NCBI RefSeq assembly: GCF_002224125.1
Contig: NZ_NCSM01000007.1
Coordinates: 793,371 to 857,370, forward strand
DNA length: 64,000 nucleotides
Reading direction: 5' to 3'
DNA from: Streptomyces sp. NBS 14/10
GTDB taxonomy: Bacteria > Actinomycetota > Actinomycetes > Streptomycetales > Streptomycetaceae
In this document: positions 29,849 to 38,858 of the stretch, piece by piece
Numbering within the stretch: position 1 is the stretch's first letter
How the letters are laid out: each line of letters opens with the position of its first letter
Program-made: the position numbers and the translations under genes
Notes under the pieces: model-generated
Seen by the model: only the letters and a program-made list of their open reading frames with translations
Told to the model about the DNA's origin: nothing
The model's database searches: none

Positions 29849-30865
29849 ATGGACCTCAGAATCAACCGAACCCGCAGAGCTTCGGCCCTGGCTGCCCTGG
29901 TCACGGCAGGCGTCCTCATCGCCACCGGCTGCAGCAGCAGCAGCGGCGGCAAGAAGGCCCAGGAAGCCTCGGACGACATCTCCGCCGGCAAGGCGAACAC
30001 CCCCCGGCTGAAGATCGCGATGATCACCCACGCGGCACCGGGCGACACCTTCTGGGACACCATCCGCAAGGGCGCCAAGGCGGCGGCCGCCAAGGACAAC
30101 GTCGACCTGGTCTACTCCAGCAACCCCAACGCGGCCGACCAGGCGAACCTCATCCAGAACGCCATCGACCAGCACGTCGACGGCATCGCGGTCACCCTCG
30201 CCAAGCCCGACGCCATGAAGGGCGTCATAGCGAAGGCCGAGAAGGCCGGTATCCCCGTCGTCGGGTTCAACGCCGGACTCGACAACTGGAAGGACATGGG
30301 CCTGCTGGAGTACTTCGGCCAGGACGAGAACATCGCCGGCCAGGCCTTCGGCAAGCGGCTGAACGAGATCGGCGCCAAGCACAACATCTGTGTGATCCAG
30401 GAGCAGGGCCATGTCGCCCTCGAGGCCCGCTGCGCCGGTGTGAAGAAGACCTTCAAGGGCAAGACGGAGAACCTTTACGTCAACGGCACCGATATGCCGT
30501 CGGTCAAGTCGACGATCACCGCGAAGCTCAGGCAGGACTCCAGCATCGACTACGTCGTCACCCTCGGCGCCCCCTTCGCCCTGACCGCCGTCCAGTCCGC
30601 CGACGAGGCCGGGGGCAAGGCCAAGGTCGCCACCTTCGACCTCAACAAGGACCTCGTCAACGCGGTCAAGAGCGGCGATGTGCAGTTCGCCGTCGACCAG
30701 CAGCCGTATCTCCAGGGCTATCTGTCGATCGACTCGCTGTGGCTCTACAAGGTCAACGGCAACTTCAGCGGCGGCGGCGAGAAGCCCGTCCTGACCGGGC
30801 CCGCCTTCGTCTCCAAGGACAACGTCGAGACCATCGCCAAGTTCGCCGCGAAGGGCACCCGGTGA
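29849..30865 (+). CDS. Inositol/sugar ABC transporter substrate-binding lipoprotein
   Basis: A 338-residue type 1 periplasmic-binding protein with lipobox ATGC at about residue 29 (VLIATGCSSSS). Recognisable segments are AMITHAAPGDTFWDTIRKGA, NAIDQHVDGIAVTLAKP, VGFNAGLDNWKDMG and DSSIDYVVTLGAPFALTAV. It belongs to the CUT2 (ribose/inositol-type) group. The start ATG 29849 is preferred; GTG 29837 is in frame but too close to GAGAGG. It is followed at 8 bases by the permease and sits within the iol genes, so myo-inositol is the likely ligand. Confidence 0.88.
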   Translation: MDLRINRTRRASALAALVTAGVLIATGCSSSSGGKKAQEASDDISAGKANTPRLKIAMITHAAPGDTFWDTIRKGAKAAAAKDNVDLVYSSNPNAADQANLIQNAIDQHVDGIAVTLAKPDAMKGVIAKAEKAGIPVVGFNAGLDNWKDMGLLEYFGQDENIAGQAFGKRLNEIGAKHNICVIQEQGHVALEARCAGVKKTFKGKTENLYVNGTDMPSVKSTITAKLRQDSSIDYVVTLGAPFALTAVQSADEAGGKAKVATFDLNKDLVNAVKSGDVQFAVDQQPYLQGYLSIDSLWLYKVNGNFSGGGEKPVLTGPAFVSKDNVETIAKFAAKGTR

Positions 30866-30872
30866 TCGTCCG

Positions 30873-31940
30873 ATGACCCAGACCACGACGCCGTCGGCGG
30901 CGACGCCGCCGGCCTCCCCCACCGTCCACAAGGCCCGCACCACCGAGCGCTCGCTGCTCCGCCGGACGCTTGCCCGCCCCGAGATCGGCGCGCTGGTCGC
31001 GGCCATCGGCGTCTACGTCTTCTTCTTCGCCGCCGCCCCGACCTTCCGCCAGGCCGACTCCTTCGCCACGGTCCTCTACCAGGGGTCCACCATCGGCATC
31101 ATGGCCTTGGCCGTCTCCCTGCTGATGATCGGCGGCGAGTTCGATCTGTCGGCCGGTGTCGCGGTCACCTCCTCGGCGCTGACCGCGAGCATGCTCAGCT
31201 TCCAGCTCACCACCAATGTGTGGGTGGGAGTCGTGGTCGCCCTGGGTGTCTCGCTCCTCGTTGGCCTGATCAACGGCATCCTGCTGATCAAGACCGGACT
31301 GCCCAGCTTCCTGGTCACCCTCGCCAGCTTCCTGATGCTCCAGGGCGCCAACCTGGCCGTCACCAAGCTGCTGACCGACAATGTCGCCACCGACACGATC
31401 AATGACATGGACGGCTTCGACCAGGCCAAGTCGGTCTTCGCCTCCGAGATCTCGATCGGCGGCATGGATGTGAAGATCACCGTGCTGTGGTGGCTGTTCT
31501 TCGCGGCCATCGCCACCTGGGTGCTGCTGCGTACCAAGTTCGGCAACTGGATCTTCGCGGTGGGCGGCTCCAAGGAGAGCGCCCGGGCCGTGGGCGTCCC
31601 GGTGACCTTCACCAAGATCGCGCTGTTCATGACCGTGGGCTTCGCGGCCTGGTTCGTCGGGATGCATCTGCTGTTCGAGTACAACACCGTGCAGGCCGGC
31701 GAGGGCGTGGGCAACGAGTTCTACTACATCATCGCGGCGGTGATCGGCGGCTGTCTGCTCACCGGCGGCTATGGCTCGGCGATCGGCGCGGTCCTGGGCG
31801 CCTTCATCTTCGGCATGGTCAACCAGGGCATCGTCTACGCCAACTGGAACCCCGACTGGTTCAAGTTCTTCGTCGGCGTGATGCTGCTGCTCGCGACGCT
31901 GGTCAATCTGTGGGTGCGCCGCCAGGCGACCAGGAGGTGA
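30873..31940 (+). CDS. Inositol/sugar ABC transporter permease (CUT2)
   Basis: A 355-residue permease with 8-10 membrane helices. RbsC-family motifs are MIGGEFDLSAGVAVTSSA, GLPSFLVTLASFLMLQG and YYIIAAVIGGCLLTGGYGSAIGA. The cytoplasmic N-terminus of about 40 residues is Thr/Ala/Pro-rich. It should form the membrane pore with the adjacent ATPase and binding lipoprotein. Confidence 0.9.
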   Translation: MTQTTTPSAATPPASPTVHKARTTERSLLRRTLARPEIGALVAAIGVYVFFFAAAPTFRQADSFATVLYQGSTIGIMALAVSLLMIGGEFDLSAGVAVTSSALTASMLSFQLTTNVWVGVVVALGVSLLVGLINGILLIKTGLPSFLVTLASFLMLQGANLAVTKLLTDNVATDTINDMDGFDQAKSVFASEISIGGMDVKITVLWWLFFAAIATWVLLRTKFGNWIFAVGGSKESARAVGVPVTFTKIALFMTVGFAAWFVGMHLLFEYNTVQAGEGVGNEFYYIIAAVIGGCLLTGGYGSAIGAVLGAFIFGMVNQGIVYANWNPDWFKFFVGVMLLLATLVNLWVRRQATRR

Positions 31941-31945
31941 TGGCA

Positions 31946-32812
31946 ATGGCCACGAACGTGACCAAGGAAGCCGCCGCGGGCCGGAGCCCGGAGCCGGTGG
32001 TCCGGCTGGGCGGCGTCGGCAAGCTCTACGGCAACGTCCGCGCGCTGAGCGGAATCGACCTGGCCGTACGGCCGGGCCAGGTGACCTGCGTACTGGGCGA
32101 CAACGGCGCCGGCAAGTCCACCCTCATCAAGATCGTGTCCGGGCTGCACCAGCACGACGAGGGGGAATTCCTCGTCGACGGCAATCCGGTACGCCTCTCC
32201 AACCCGCGCGACGCCCTCAACCTCGGCATCGCCACCGTGTACCAGGACCTGGCCACCGTGCCGCTGATGCCGGTGTGGCGGAACTTCTTCCTCGGCTCCG
32301 AGCTGACCCGCGGCCCCTGGCCCGTACGCCGCCTGGACATCGAGCGGATGAAGCGGATCACCGACGAGGAGCTGTCCGCCATGGGCATCCACCTCGACGA
32401 CCTGGACCAGCCCATCGGCACCCTCTCCGGCGGCCAGCGCCAGTCGGTGGCCATCGCCCGCGCCGTGTACTTCGGCGCCCGGGTGCTGATCCTGGACGAG
32501 CCGACGGCCGCGCTCGGCGTCAAGCAGTCCGGGGTGGTGCTCAAGTACATCGCCGCCGCGCGCGAGCGCGGGCTGGGCGTCATCTTCATCACCCACAACC
32601 CCCACCACGCCTATATGGTGGGCGACCATTTCTCGGTGCTCAGGCTCGGTGCGCTGGAGCTGAACGCCGCCCGTGCGGACGTCACCCTGGAAGAGCTCAC
32701 CAACCACATGGCGGGCGGGGCCGAACTGGCCGCGCTCAAGCATGAGCTCGCGCAGGTCCGCGGGGTCGATGTGGAGGAGCTGCCGGAAACGGTGCAGACC
32801 CCCTCCGCCTGA
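31946..32812 (+). CDS. Inositol/sugar ABC transporter ATP-binding protein (single domain)
   Basis: A 288-residue ABC ATPase with one nucleotide-binding domain: Walker A GDNGAGKST, signature LSGGQRQSVAIARA, Walker B VLILDEPTAALG and switch His in IFITHNPHH. CUT2 ATPases normally have two domains (RbsA-type); this one works as a single-domain homodimer, a known variant. The start is ATG 31946, 8 bases after AGGAGG; ATG 31940 overlaps the permease stop and is too close to the SD. Confidence 0.9.
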   Translation: MATNVTKEAAAGRSPEPVVRLGGVGKLYGNVRALSGIDLAVRPGQVTCVLGDNGAGKSTLIKIVSGLHQHDEGEFLVDGNPVRLSNPRDALNLGIATVYQDLATVPLMPVWRNFFLGSELTRGPWPVRRLDIERMKRITDEELSAMGIHLDDLDQPIGTLSGGQRQSVAIARAVYFGARVLILDEPTAALGVKQSGVVLKYIAAARERGLGVIFITHNPHHAYMVGDHFSVLRLGALELNAARADVTLEELTNHMAGGAELAALKHELAQVRGVDVEELPETVQTPSA

Positions 32813-32881
32813 TCCCCGCCCCGCCGGCCCGTCCCACCGGCCCGCCCCATCTCCTGGCATCCTGCTCCTGACATCCTGACA

Positions 32882-32912
32882 TTACGTCCGAATGTCCTGA
32901 CGAAGCCTTGAC
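32882..32912 (+). promoter_or_regulatory. iol motif before iolE, matching the transporter promoter
   Basis: TTACGTCC (32882-32889), TGTCCTGACG (32893-32902, a 9/10 fit to the IolR consensus) and AAGCCTTGAC (32903-32912) repeat the arrangement at 29730-29768 with a shorter spacer. The terminal TTGAC could be part of a -35 box. Confidence 0.55.
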
Positions 32913-33030
32913 GGATGGCCACCCGGCCCATGAAGCTGCCCAAAACAGCATCACCCGGGCACCACAGCCTCACCCGCACCGCACGCCCCCTTCCCCGGTC
33001 ACCGACGACCGGTGAGAGGAGTTCCCCTTC

Positions 33031-33948
33031 ATGACTGCCGCCTCCCCCGTACCCGCCCTGGACCGCATCCGGGTCGGTTCGGCCCCCGACTCCTGGGGCG
33101 TGTGGTTCCCCGACGACCCGCAGCAGGTCCCCTGGCAGCGCTTTCTCGACGAGGTCGCCGAGGCGGGCTACGAGTGGATCGAGCTGGGCCCGTACGGCTA
33201 TCTGCCGAGCGACCCGGCGCGGCTCACCGAGGAGGTCGGCCGGCGGAATCTGAAGGTCTCGGCGGGCACGGTCTTCACCGCCCTGCACCGCGGCCCCGGC
33301 GTCTGGGACGCCACCTGGGAGCATGTCTCCCAGGTGGCCGGGCTCACCCAGGCCATGGGCGCCCGCCATCTGGTCGTCATCCCGTCCTTCTGGCGGGACG
33401 ACAAGACCGCCGAGCTGATCGAGCCCCCGCAGCTGACCGCCGAGCAGTGGCGCCATCTGTCCACCGGTATGGAACGGCTGGGCCGCCAGGTGCGCGAGCG
33501 CTTCGGGCTCGACATCGTGGTCCACCCGCACGCCGACACCCATATCGACGGCGAGGAGAACGTCGCCCGCTTCCTCGACTCCACCGACTCCGACGTGGTC
33601 AACCTCTGTCTGGACACCGGGCACTACGCCTACTGCGGCGGCGACAGCGTCAAACTCATCGAGACCTACGGCGAGCGCATCGGCTATCTCCACCTCAAGC
33701 AGGTCGACCCGGAGATTCTGGCCGACGTCGTCAAGAACGAGGTGCCCTTCGGGCCCGCCGTGCAGCGCGGGGTCATGTGCGAACCGCCGAACGGCGTCCC
33801 CGCCCTCGAACCCGTGCTGACCGCGGCCCAGCAGCTGAACGTGGATCTGTTCGCCATCGTCGAGCAGGACATGTACCCCTGCCCGCCCGACAAGCCGTTC
33901 CCGATCGCCCAGCGCACCCGCCGCTTCCTGCGCTCCTGCGGCGCCTGA
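33031..33948 (+). CDS. iolE: Inosose dehydratase-type TIM-barrel protein
   Basis: A 305-residue xylose-isomerase-like TIM barrel. Segments are [15 protein letters not shown] (very IolE-like), [34 protein letters not shown] and [16 protein letters not shown], with metal-ligand-type Glu, Asp and His. It should dehydrate scyllo-inosose to the trione used by IolD. Inosose isomerases (IolI/IolH) share the fold, but as the only such gene here it must supply the dehydratase step if the local pathway is complete. The start is ATG 33031, after GAGAGGAG. Confidence 0.85.
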   Translation: MTAASPVPALDRIRVGSAPDSWGVWFPDDPQQVPWQRFLDEVAEAGYEWIELGPYGYLPSDPARLTEEVGRRNLKVSAGTVFTALHRGPGVWDATWEHVSQVAGLTQAMGARHLVVIPSFWRDDKTAELIEPPQLTAEQWRHLSTGMERLGRQVRERFGLDIVVHPHADTHIDGEENVARFLDSTDSDVVNLCLDTGHYAYCGGDSVKLIETYGERIGYLHLKQVDPEILADVVKNEVPFGPAVQRGVMCEPPNGVPALEPVLTAAQQLNVDLFAIVEQDMYPCPPDKPFPIAQRTRRFLRSCGA

Positions 33949-34009
33949 CGCTTTCACCCCGCCACACCGGAACAGCCCGCCACACCAGAACAGGGAGAGA
34001 AGACACACC

Positions 34010-35029
34010 ATGACGCAGCAGGGGACGCTCGGGGTCGCCGTCATCGGGACCGGCATGATGGGCGCCGATCACGTCCGTCGGATCAACGACGTGATCAGCG
34101 GGGCGCGGGTGGCCGCCGTCGTCGACATCGACGAGGCGCGCGCCAAGCATGTCGCCGACGGTGTCGAGGGCGCCGCGGCCTACACCGACCCGGCCGCCGC
34201 CATGGCCGCGCCGGACGTGGACGCCGTGCTGATCGCCTCACCGGGACCGGCCCACGAGGCCGCGCTGCTGACCGCCTTCGAGCACGACCTGCCGGTGCTG
34301 TGCGAGAAGCCGCTCACCCCGGACCCGGAGTCCGCGCTGCGGGTGCTTGAGGCCGAGCAGCGGCTGGGCCACCGCCGGGTGCAGGTCGGCTTCATGCGGC
34401 GCTACGACAGCGAGTTCATGAAGCTCAAGTCGCTGCTCGCGGGCGGCGAGCTCGGGCGCCCCCTGCTGCTGCACTGCCGCCACCGCAACGCCTCCGTGCA
34501 CTCCTACTTCACCAGCGACATGCTCATCACCGACTCGGTGGTGCATGAGATGGACCAGTCCCGCTGGCTGCTGGAGCAGGAGATCACCGCGGTGACCGTG
34601 CTGCGCCCGACCCCCAGCGCACACGCCCCCGAAGGGCTCAGCGACCCGCAGTTGGTGATTTTCGAGACCGACGGCGGCTCGCTCGTCAACGTCGAGATCT
34701 TCGCGACCTGCGGCTTCGGCTACCAGGTGCAGGCCGAGGCGGTCTGCGAGCGCGGCACCGCGCGCGTCGGCGACGCCCACGGCATGCTGATCAACCGCAC
34801 GGGCGGCTGGGGCGGCGAGATCGCCCCGGACTTCGTGGCCCGCTTCGAGGAGGCGTACGACCGCGAGGTGCAGGCCTGGGTGAACGCCACCCGGCGCGGC
34901 GAGGTGGAGGGCCCCAGCACCTGGGACGGCTACGCCGCGGCCGCCGTCAGCGCGGCGGGGGTCCGGGCGCAGACCACGGGTGAGCGCACGGCGGTCGAGA
35001 TGATCGAGCGCCCCGCGTTCTACGGCTGA
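34010..35029 (+). CDS. iolG: Inositol 2-dehydrogenase (Gfo/Idh/MocA family)
   Basis: A 339-residue oxidoreductase. The N-terminal Rossmann motif is [18 protein letters not shown], the family motif is CEKPLT near residue 100, and the active-site region is [13 protein letters not shown]. It oxidises myo-inositol to scyllo-inosose with NAD, the entry step. It is 61 bases after iolE, preceded by GGGAGAGAAG. A 16-base tandem duplication covers its stop codon. Confidence 0.9.
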   Translation: MTQQGTLGVAVIGTGMMGADHVRRINDVISGARVAAVVDIDEARAKHVADGVEGAAAYTDPAAAMAAPDVDAVLIASPGPAHEAALLTAFEHDLPVLCEKPLTPDPESALRVLEAEQRLGHRRVQVGFMRRYDSEFMKLKSLLAGGELGRPLLLHCRHRNASVHSYFTSDMLITDSVVHEMDQSRWLLEQEITAVTVLRPTPSAHAPEGLSDPQLVIFETDGGSLVNVEIFATCGFGYQVQAEAVCERGTARVGDAHGMLINRTGGWGGEIAPDFVARFEEAYDREVQAWVNATRRGEVEGPSTWDGYAAAAVSAAGVRAQTTGERTAVEMIERPAFYG

Positions 35030-35048
35030 GCCGTTCTACGGCTGAGCC
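35017..35048. repeat. Two tandem 16-bp units across the iolG stop
   Basis: GTTCTACGGCTGAGCC occurs twice without a gap (35017-35032, 35033-35048). The first copy encodes the final FYG and the stop; the second is untranslated. Confidence 0.97.
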
Positions 35049-35063
35049 AACTCTCGTACCGCG

Positions 35064-35101
35064 GCAGGGTGACCCGGTGTTCTCACGCTGGGTCACCCTG
35101 C
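35064..35101 (+). terminator. Terminator after iolG
   Basis: A perfect 12-bp inverted repeat, GCAGGGTGACCC (35064-35075) and GGGTCACCCTGC (35090-35101), is 34 bases after the stop. It closes the plus-strand iol transcript. Confidence 0.8.
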
Positions 35102-35304
35102 GTTGTCCCGCTGGGTCACTCGGCTGTCACGGCCGTCACATCTCCGCGATCCTTCCGTCACAGACGTTCAACAACGCCTATCCGGACGTCACTCACCGTC
35201 GTTGACCGGGCACAGGCTGAGTGATCACAAGCGGTCGCGCCGCAGCTCCCCCCAACGGCCCTTGTCGGACCGTTGACTGCGGCGCCCGCAGGAAGGCGCG
35301 AGAG

Positions 35305-35511
35305 ATGACCGACCGGAGGCTTTGGTCGTACAAGGAGATCGCCGCGCACATCGGTGTGCGGACGGACACCGTACGGTCATATCGCAAGCACGGCCTGCTG
35401 CCGCCCCCCGATCATGTGGAGGGCGGCAAGCCGTATTGGTACGCCGACACGATCCGGACCTGGGTGACCCTCAGACCCGGCAACCGCTCCCGGCGTGAGC
35501 CCAGAGACTAG
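35305..35511 (+). CDS. Small helix-turn-helix protein (MerR/excisionase-like)
   Basis: A 68-residue DNA-binding protein. LWSYKEIAAHIGVRTDTVRSYRKHGLLPPPDH is a MerR/AlpA-type winged helix-turn-helix, and a second segment (GKPYWYADTIRTWV) completes the small domain. No effector domain is present. The start is ATG 35305, after GGAAGG. Many streptomycetes carry such stand-alone proteins. No integrase is nearby, so an excisionase role has no support. It is convergent with the GH4 gene. Confidence 0.75.
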   Translation: MTDRRLWSYKEIAAHIGVRTDTVRSYRKHGLLPPPDHVEGGKPYWYADTIRTWVTLRPGNRSRREPRD

Positions 35512-35529
35512 GCCCCCGGGCGGACACCG

Positions 35530-36897
35530 TCAGGCGGAGCGGTGGAACACCGCCGCGACCTCGGGGATGCGGTCGATATAGCCGTCCAGCAGCTTCCGGC
35601 CGACCGTGACCGAGTCGACCAGCGGGTGCAGCGAGAACGCCTTGACGGCGTCCGCCCGGGACCCCGTCAGCGCGGCGCTGATGGTCAGCCGCTCCACGGC
35701 CTTGACCTGCTGCATCAGCCCCGCCTGGGACAGGTCGGGCGGTGTCGTGGCCAGCGGGTGGACTCCGTTGGCGTCGACCGTCACGGGCACCTCGACCACC
35801 GCGTCGGCGGGCAGCGCGGCGATCGTGGTGCCGTTGCGCACGTTGAGGATCATCGTGGCGCGGTCATCGCGGCTGATCGCCGCCATGACGGAGAGCGCCA
35901 CCCCCGCGTACCCCTGGTGGGCGGGGTCGGGGCTGAACGCCTCATCGGGCGGTGTCTCGCCCTGCACCGTGCCCTTGGCCTCGGCCATGTAGTTGGCGCT
36001 GCGGTTGGCGACCGTCTCGCGCCACAGCTCCACCGGCGACGCGCCCGCCGCCTGCGCCACCCGCTCGTAGAACTCACCCTGCTGACGGGACAGGAACTCC
36101 CCGCGGGTGCGCGGGGCGTCGAGGATGCCCCGTACCGCGTCCCGGTTGAAGTAGTAGTAGTACAGATACTCGTTGGGGATCAGCCCCAGGTCGCGCAGCC
36201 ATTCGCGGCCGAAGACCACGCCCTCCTCGAAGTCGCCGAGCAGGTCGTCGTCGGCGAGCAGCCGGGGCAGTACGTCCTCGCCGTCCACCAGCACCCGGCG
36301 CATCCAGCCCAGGTGGTTGAGGCCGACGTAGTCGAACTGGGCCCGGGAGGCATCGAGTCCGAGCGCGGTGGAGACCCTGCGGCCCAGGCCGGACGGCGTA
36401 TCGCAGATGCCGAGCACCCGGCCGCCGAGCACGCTCTGCATCGCCTCGGTGATCATCCCCGCGGGGTTGGTGAAGTTGATGACGTACGCCTTGGGCGCCA
36501 GCTCCCGCACCCGCCGGGCGATGTCCATCATCACCGGAATGGTCCGCAGCCCGTAGGCGAGACCGCCGGGCCCGGTGGTCTCCTGGCCGAGTACGTTCAG
36601 GTCGAGCGCCACCCGCTCATCGCACACCCGGCCCGCGAGACCGCCCACCCGGATGGCGGTGAAGACGAAGTCGCTGCCCTCCAGGGCGGAGTCGAGCGAG
36701 GTGGTCGCGGTGACCTTCGGGGCGTCGGGGTGACCGTCGGCGAACCGGGCGAGCACGTCGGTCATGGCCTTCAGCCGTTCGGCGTCGGTGTCGTACAGCC
36801 AGACGTCGTCGATACGCGGCGAGCCCTGGTCACGCAGCAGGGCCTGGTAGACGTACGGCACCCGGAAGCCGCCACCGCCGAGGATGGACAGTTTCAT
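35530..36897 (-). CDS. GH4-family 6-phospho-glycosidase
   Basis: A 455-residue NAD- and Mn-dependent glycoside hydrolase of family GH4. Motifs are SILGGGGFRVPYVYQALL (nucleotide binding), FTAIRVGGLAGRVCDERVALD, INFTNPAGMITEA, GICDTPSG (metal-ligand Cys) and GLNHLGWMR. The family cleaves phosphorylated or unphosphorylated alpha- or beta-glycosides by a redox-elimination mechanism; the CDTPSG form suggests the 6-phospho-beta-glucosidase branch. The ATG start overlaps the DeoR stop by 4 bases, so both are made from one transcript. Confidence 0.88.
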   Translation of the reverse strand: MKLSILGGGGFRVPYVYQALLRDQGSPRIDDVWLYDTDAERLKAMTDVLARFADGHPDAPKVTATTSLDSALEGSDFVFTAIRVGGLAGRVCDERVALDLNVLGQETTGPGGLAYGLRTIPVMMDIARRVRELAPKAYVINFTNPAGMITEAMQSVLGGRVLGICDTPSGLGRRVSTALGLDASRAQFDYVGLNHLGWMRRVLVDGEDVLPRLLADDDLLGDFEEGVVFGREWLRDLGLIPNEYLYYYYFNRDAVRGILDAPRTRGEFLSRQQGEFYERVAQAAGASPVELWRETVANRSANYMAEAKGTVQGETPPDEAFSPDPAHQGYAGVALSVMAAISRDDRATMILNVRNGTTIAALPADAVVEVPVTVDANGVHPLATTPPDLSQAGLMQQVKAVERLTISAALTGSRADAVKAFSLHPLVDSVTVGRKLLDGYIDRIPEVAAVFHRSA

Positions 36898-37649
36898 GCG
36901 GAGATCACCTTTCCGCCCGCCTCGCGGCAGAACTGGACGGTCTGAGGATCGGCGCCCTGCGTGGTGATCAGGACGTCGATGTCGGAGAGGGAGCACAGGC
37001 GCAAGGAGCCCGAACCGGGGAACTTCGCCTCGGAGGCGAGCAGCACCACCTGGTCGGCGGCCTCGATCAGGGCCTGCTTGATCGGCGCCTCGACCGCCAT
37101 GTTGTCCACCACATGGCCGCCTGAGCGCACTCCTGTGCAGCTGAGGAACACCAGGTCGGCGCTGACCTGGCGCATCGCGGTCTCGGTGAGCGAGCCGACG
37201 AACGAACGGAAGTTGCGCCGCAGCACACCGCCCAGCAACACCAGCCGTACGGTGTCGTCGTCGCGCAGCTCGTCCAGCACCGCCAGATTGCTGGTGATGA
37301 CGGTGACCGGACGGCCGCGCAGCCGGCGGGCCAGCAGCGGGGTGGTGGTGCCGATGTCGAGCACCACCACGCTGTCGTCGGGGATCAGCGCGGCGGCCTG
37401 CTCGGCCATGCGCTCCTTCATCGCCCGGTCCTTCGCCGCCGAGACATCGAACGGCGCCTCGGGCTGGCGCATGGTCAGGGCGGCGCCGCCGTAGGTGCGT
37501 ACCAGCTCTCCGTCCTGATCCAGCTGCTTGAGATCACGCCGGATGGTGGATTCGCTCACCTGCAGGCTCTCGGCCAGGTCGCGCACCGACGCGACGCCGG
37601 TGGCCCGCAGCGACTCGACGATTCTCGCATGCCGATTTCTCGAAGTCAC
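36894..37649 (-). CDS. DeoR-family transcriptional repressor
   Basis: A 251-residue regulator. The N-terminal helix-turn-helix is RHARIVESLRATGVASVRDLAESLQVSESTIRRDL (residues 5-40). The C-terminal DeoRC sensor domain includes VVLDIGTTTPLLARRL and VRSGGHVVDNMAVEAPIKQALI, which bind sugar phosphates in this family. The GTG start at 37649 is chosen because the helix-turn-helix follows at once. It is divergent from the PfkB kinase across a region with inverted repeats, so it likely represses both transcripts. Confidence 0.88.
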   Translation of the reverse strand: MTSRNRHARIVESLRATGVASVRDLAESLQVSESTIRRDLKQLDQDGELVRTYGGAALTMRQPEAPFDVSAAKDRAMKERMAEQAAALIPDDSVVVLDIGTTTPLLARRLRGRPVTVITSNLAVLDELRDDDTVRLVLLGGVLRRNFRSFVGSLTETAMRQVSADLVFLSCTGVRSGGHVVDNMAVEAPIKQALIEAADQVVLLASEAKFPGSGSLRLCSLSDIDVLITTQGADPQTVQFCREAGGKVISA

Positions 37650-37666
37650 GCAGTGACGGTAGCACC

Positions 37667-37717
37667 GATGACTGACTTCGGTCATCGATGGAAGAAACAA
37701 TCACTTTGCTGACCGAA
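37667..37717. promoter_or_regulatory. Likely DeoR operator region
   Basis: GATGAC (37667-37672) with GTCATC (37681-37686), and TTCGGTCA (37677-37684) with TGACCGAA (37710-37717), form overlapping inverted repeats immediately upstream of the DeoR start. Confidence 0.55.
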
Positions 37718-37786
37718 CCTTGTCATCAGCCGATCTCATTGCTCATAGTTGAGCATCCACCGGCCACGGCCGCCGTGTCATCGGCA

Positions 37787-37830
37787 CATGGACGGCGCTT
37801 GGACGACGCATGCACGGCGCTTGGACGGCG
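37787..37830. repeat. Two tandem 22-bp units upstream of the kinase
   Basis: Units at 37787-37808 and 37809-37830 differ at two positions and begin CATGGACGGCG and CATGCACGGCG. A third partial unit (CATGG) follows. They lie in the untranslated leader just before the kinase SD. Confidence 0.9.
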
Positions 37831-37847
37831 CATGGAAAGGTGCTCCC

Positions 37848-38858
37848 TTGCTTGATGCTCTCTTCGCGGGCGGGGTCTTCTGCGACCTCGTCTTCGGCGG
37901 TGTCCCGCACCTCCCCTCGCCCGGCAGCGAGGTCTACGCCGACCGGTTCGCGGTGGTCGCCGGCGGCACCGCGACCCGCTGCGTCGCGGCCGCCCGGCAG
38001 GGCCTTGCGACCGGGCTGTTCGCCGTGATCGGCACCGACCTGTTCGGCGACCACCTCGCCGCCGTCCTCGGTGCCGAACCGGGCCTGGACCTGCGCTGGC
38101 TACGGCGTGACCCCTCCATGCACACCCCGATCACGGTGGCCGTCGCCAATGAGCACGACCGCGCCTTCATCACCTATGAGGAGAGCGGCGCCGGCCGCCC
38201 GGACACCTGGGACGGCGAACTGCCGCGGGTGCGCATCCTGCACCTGGGCATCGCCGAGCCGCTGCCCGGCTGGGCCACCGAACTGCGCGCCCGCGGCACG
38301 CTCGTGGTCGGCGGCGTGGGCTGGGACTCCACCGGGACGTGGTCCCCGGACCTGCTCACCCGGCTCGGCGACGTCGATGTGTTCGTCCCCAACGCCACCG
38401 AGGCGATGCACTACACCCGGACCGACACCGTCGAGAAGGCCGTCAAGGTGCTCGCCGACCACGTCCCGCTGGTCGTCGTCACCGACGGCCCCCACGGAGC
38501 GGTCAGCGTGGACCCGGACTCCGGCGGTCTGCTCCGTATCCCCGCCCCGCCGGTCACCGCCGCCGATCCCACCGGAGCCGGCGACGTCTTCACCGCCTCC
38601 TTGGTGACCGCTCTGCTCCACGACGACTGGCCGCTCACCACCCGGCTCAGATACGCCGCGATCTGCGCCTCGATGTCCGTACGGACGCTCGGCGGCGCCG
38701 CGAGCGCCCCCACCCCCGCCGCCATCCGCGCCTTCGTCGACCGGCTGCCAGGCAGTGACCTGCCCGCCCAGGACCGCGCCGTCATCCGGACCGCCCTCCA
38801 GAACGCCGCCCACCAGGACGCCGCCCAGGACGCCGCCCACCAGGAGAACGACTCTTGA
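37848..38858 (+). CDS. PfkB-family carbohydrate kinase
   Basis: A 336-residue ribokinase-like kinase. The start is taken as TTG 37848 (LLDALFAGGVFCDLVFGGV), with GGAAAGG 7 bases upstream. Motifs are VVAGGTATRCVAAARQG and the catalytic DPTGAGDVFTASLV. The C-terminus is a run of A, H, Q and D repeats (AAHQDAAQDAAHQ). The stop codon is formed by the TTGAC at the edge of the IS605-type element, so the original C-terminus may have been changed. The substrate is probably a sugar from the GH4/DeoR system. Confidence 0.82.
   Translation: MLDALFAGGVFCDLVFGGVPHLPSPGSEVYADRFAVVAGGTATRCVAAARQGLATGLFAVIGTDLFGDHLAAVLGAEPGLDLRWLRRDPSMHTPITVAVANEHDRAFITYEESGAGRPDTWDGELPRVRILHLGIAEPLPGWATELRARGTLVVGGVGWDSTGTWSPDLLTRLGDVDVFVPNATEAMHYTRTDTVEKAVKVLADHVPLVVVTDGPHGAVSVDPDSGGLLRIPAPPVTAADPTGAGDVFTASLVTALLHDDWPLTTRLRYAAICASMSVRTLGGAASAPTPAAIRAFVDRLPGSDLPAQDRAVIRTALQNAAHQDAAQDAAHQENDS

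Noticed and set aside
35305..35511. Excisionase of an integrated element
   Set aside because: The fold fits, but no integrase, attachment repeats or phage/plasmid genes are near.
36894..37649. DeoR gene as the inositol repressor (IolR)
   Set aside because: It overlaps the GH4 gene and faces the PfkB kinase, and its operator-like repeats differ from the motif shared by the iol promoters.
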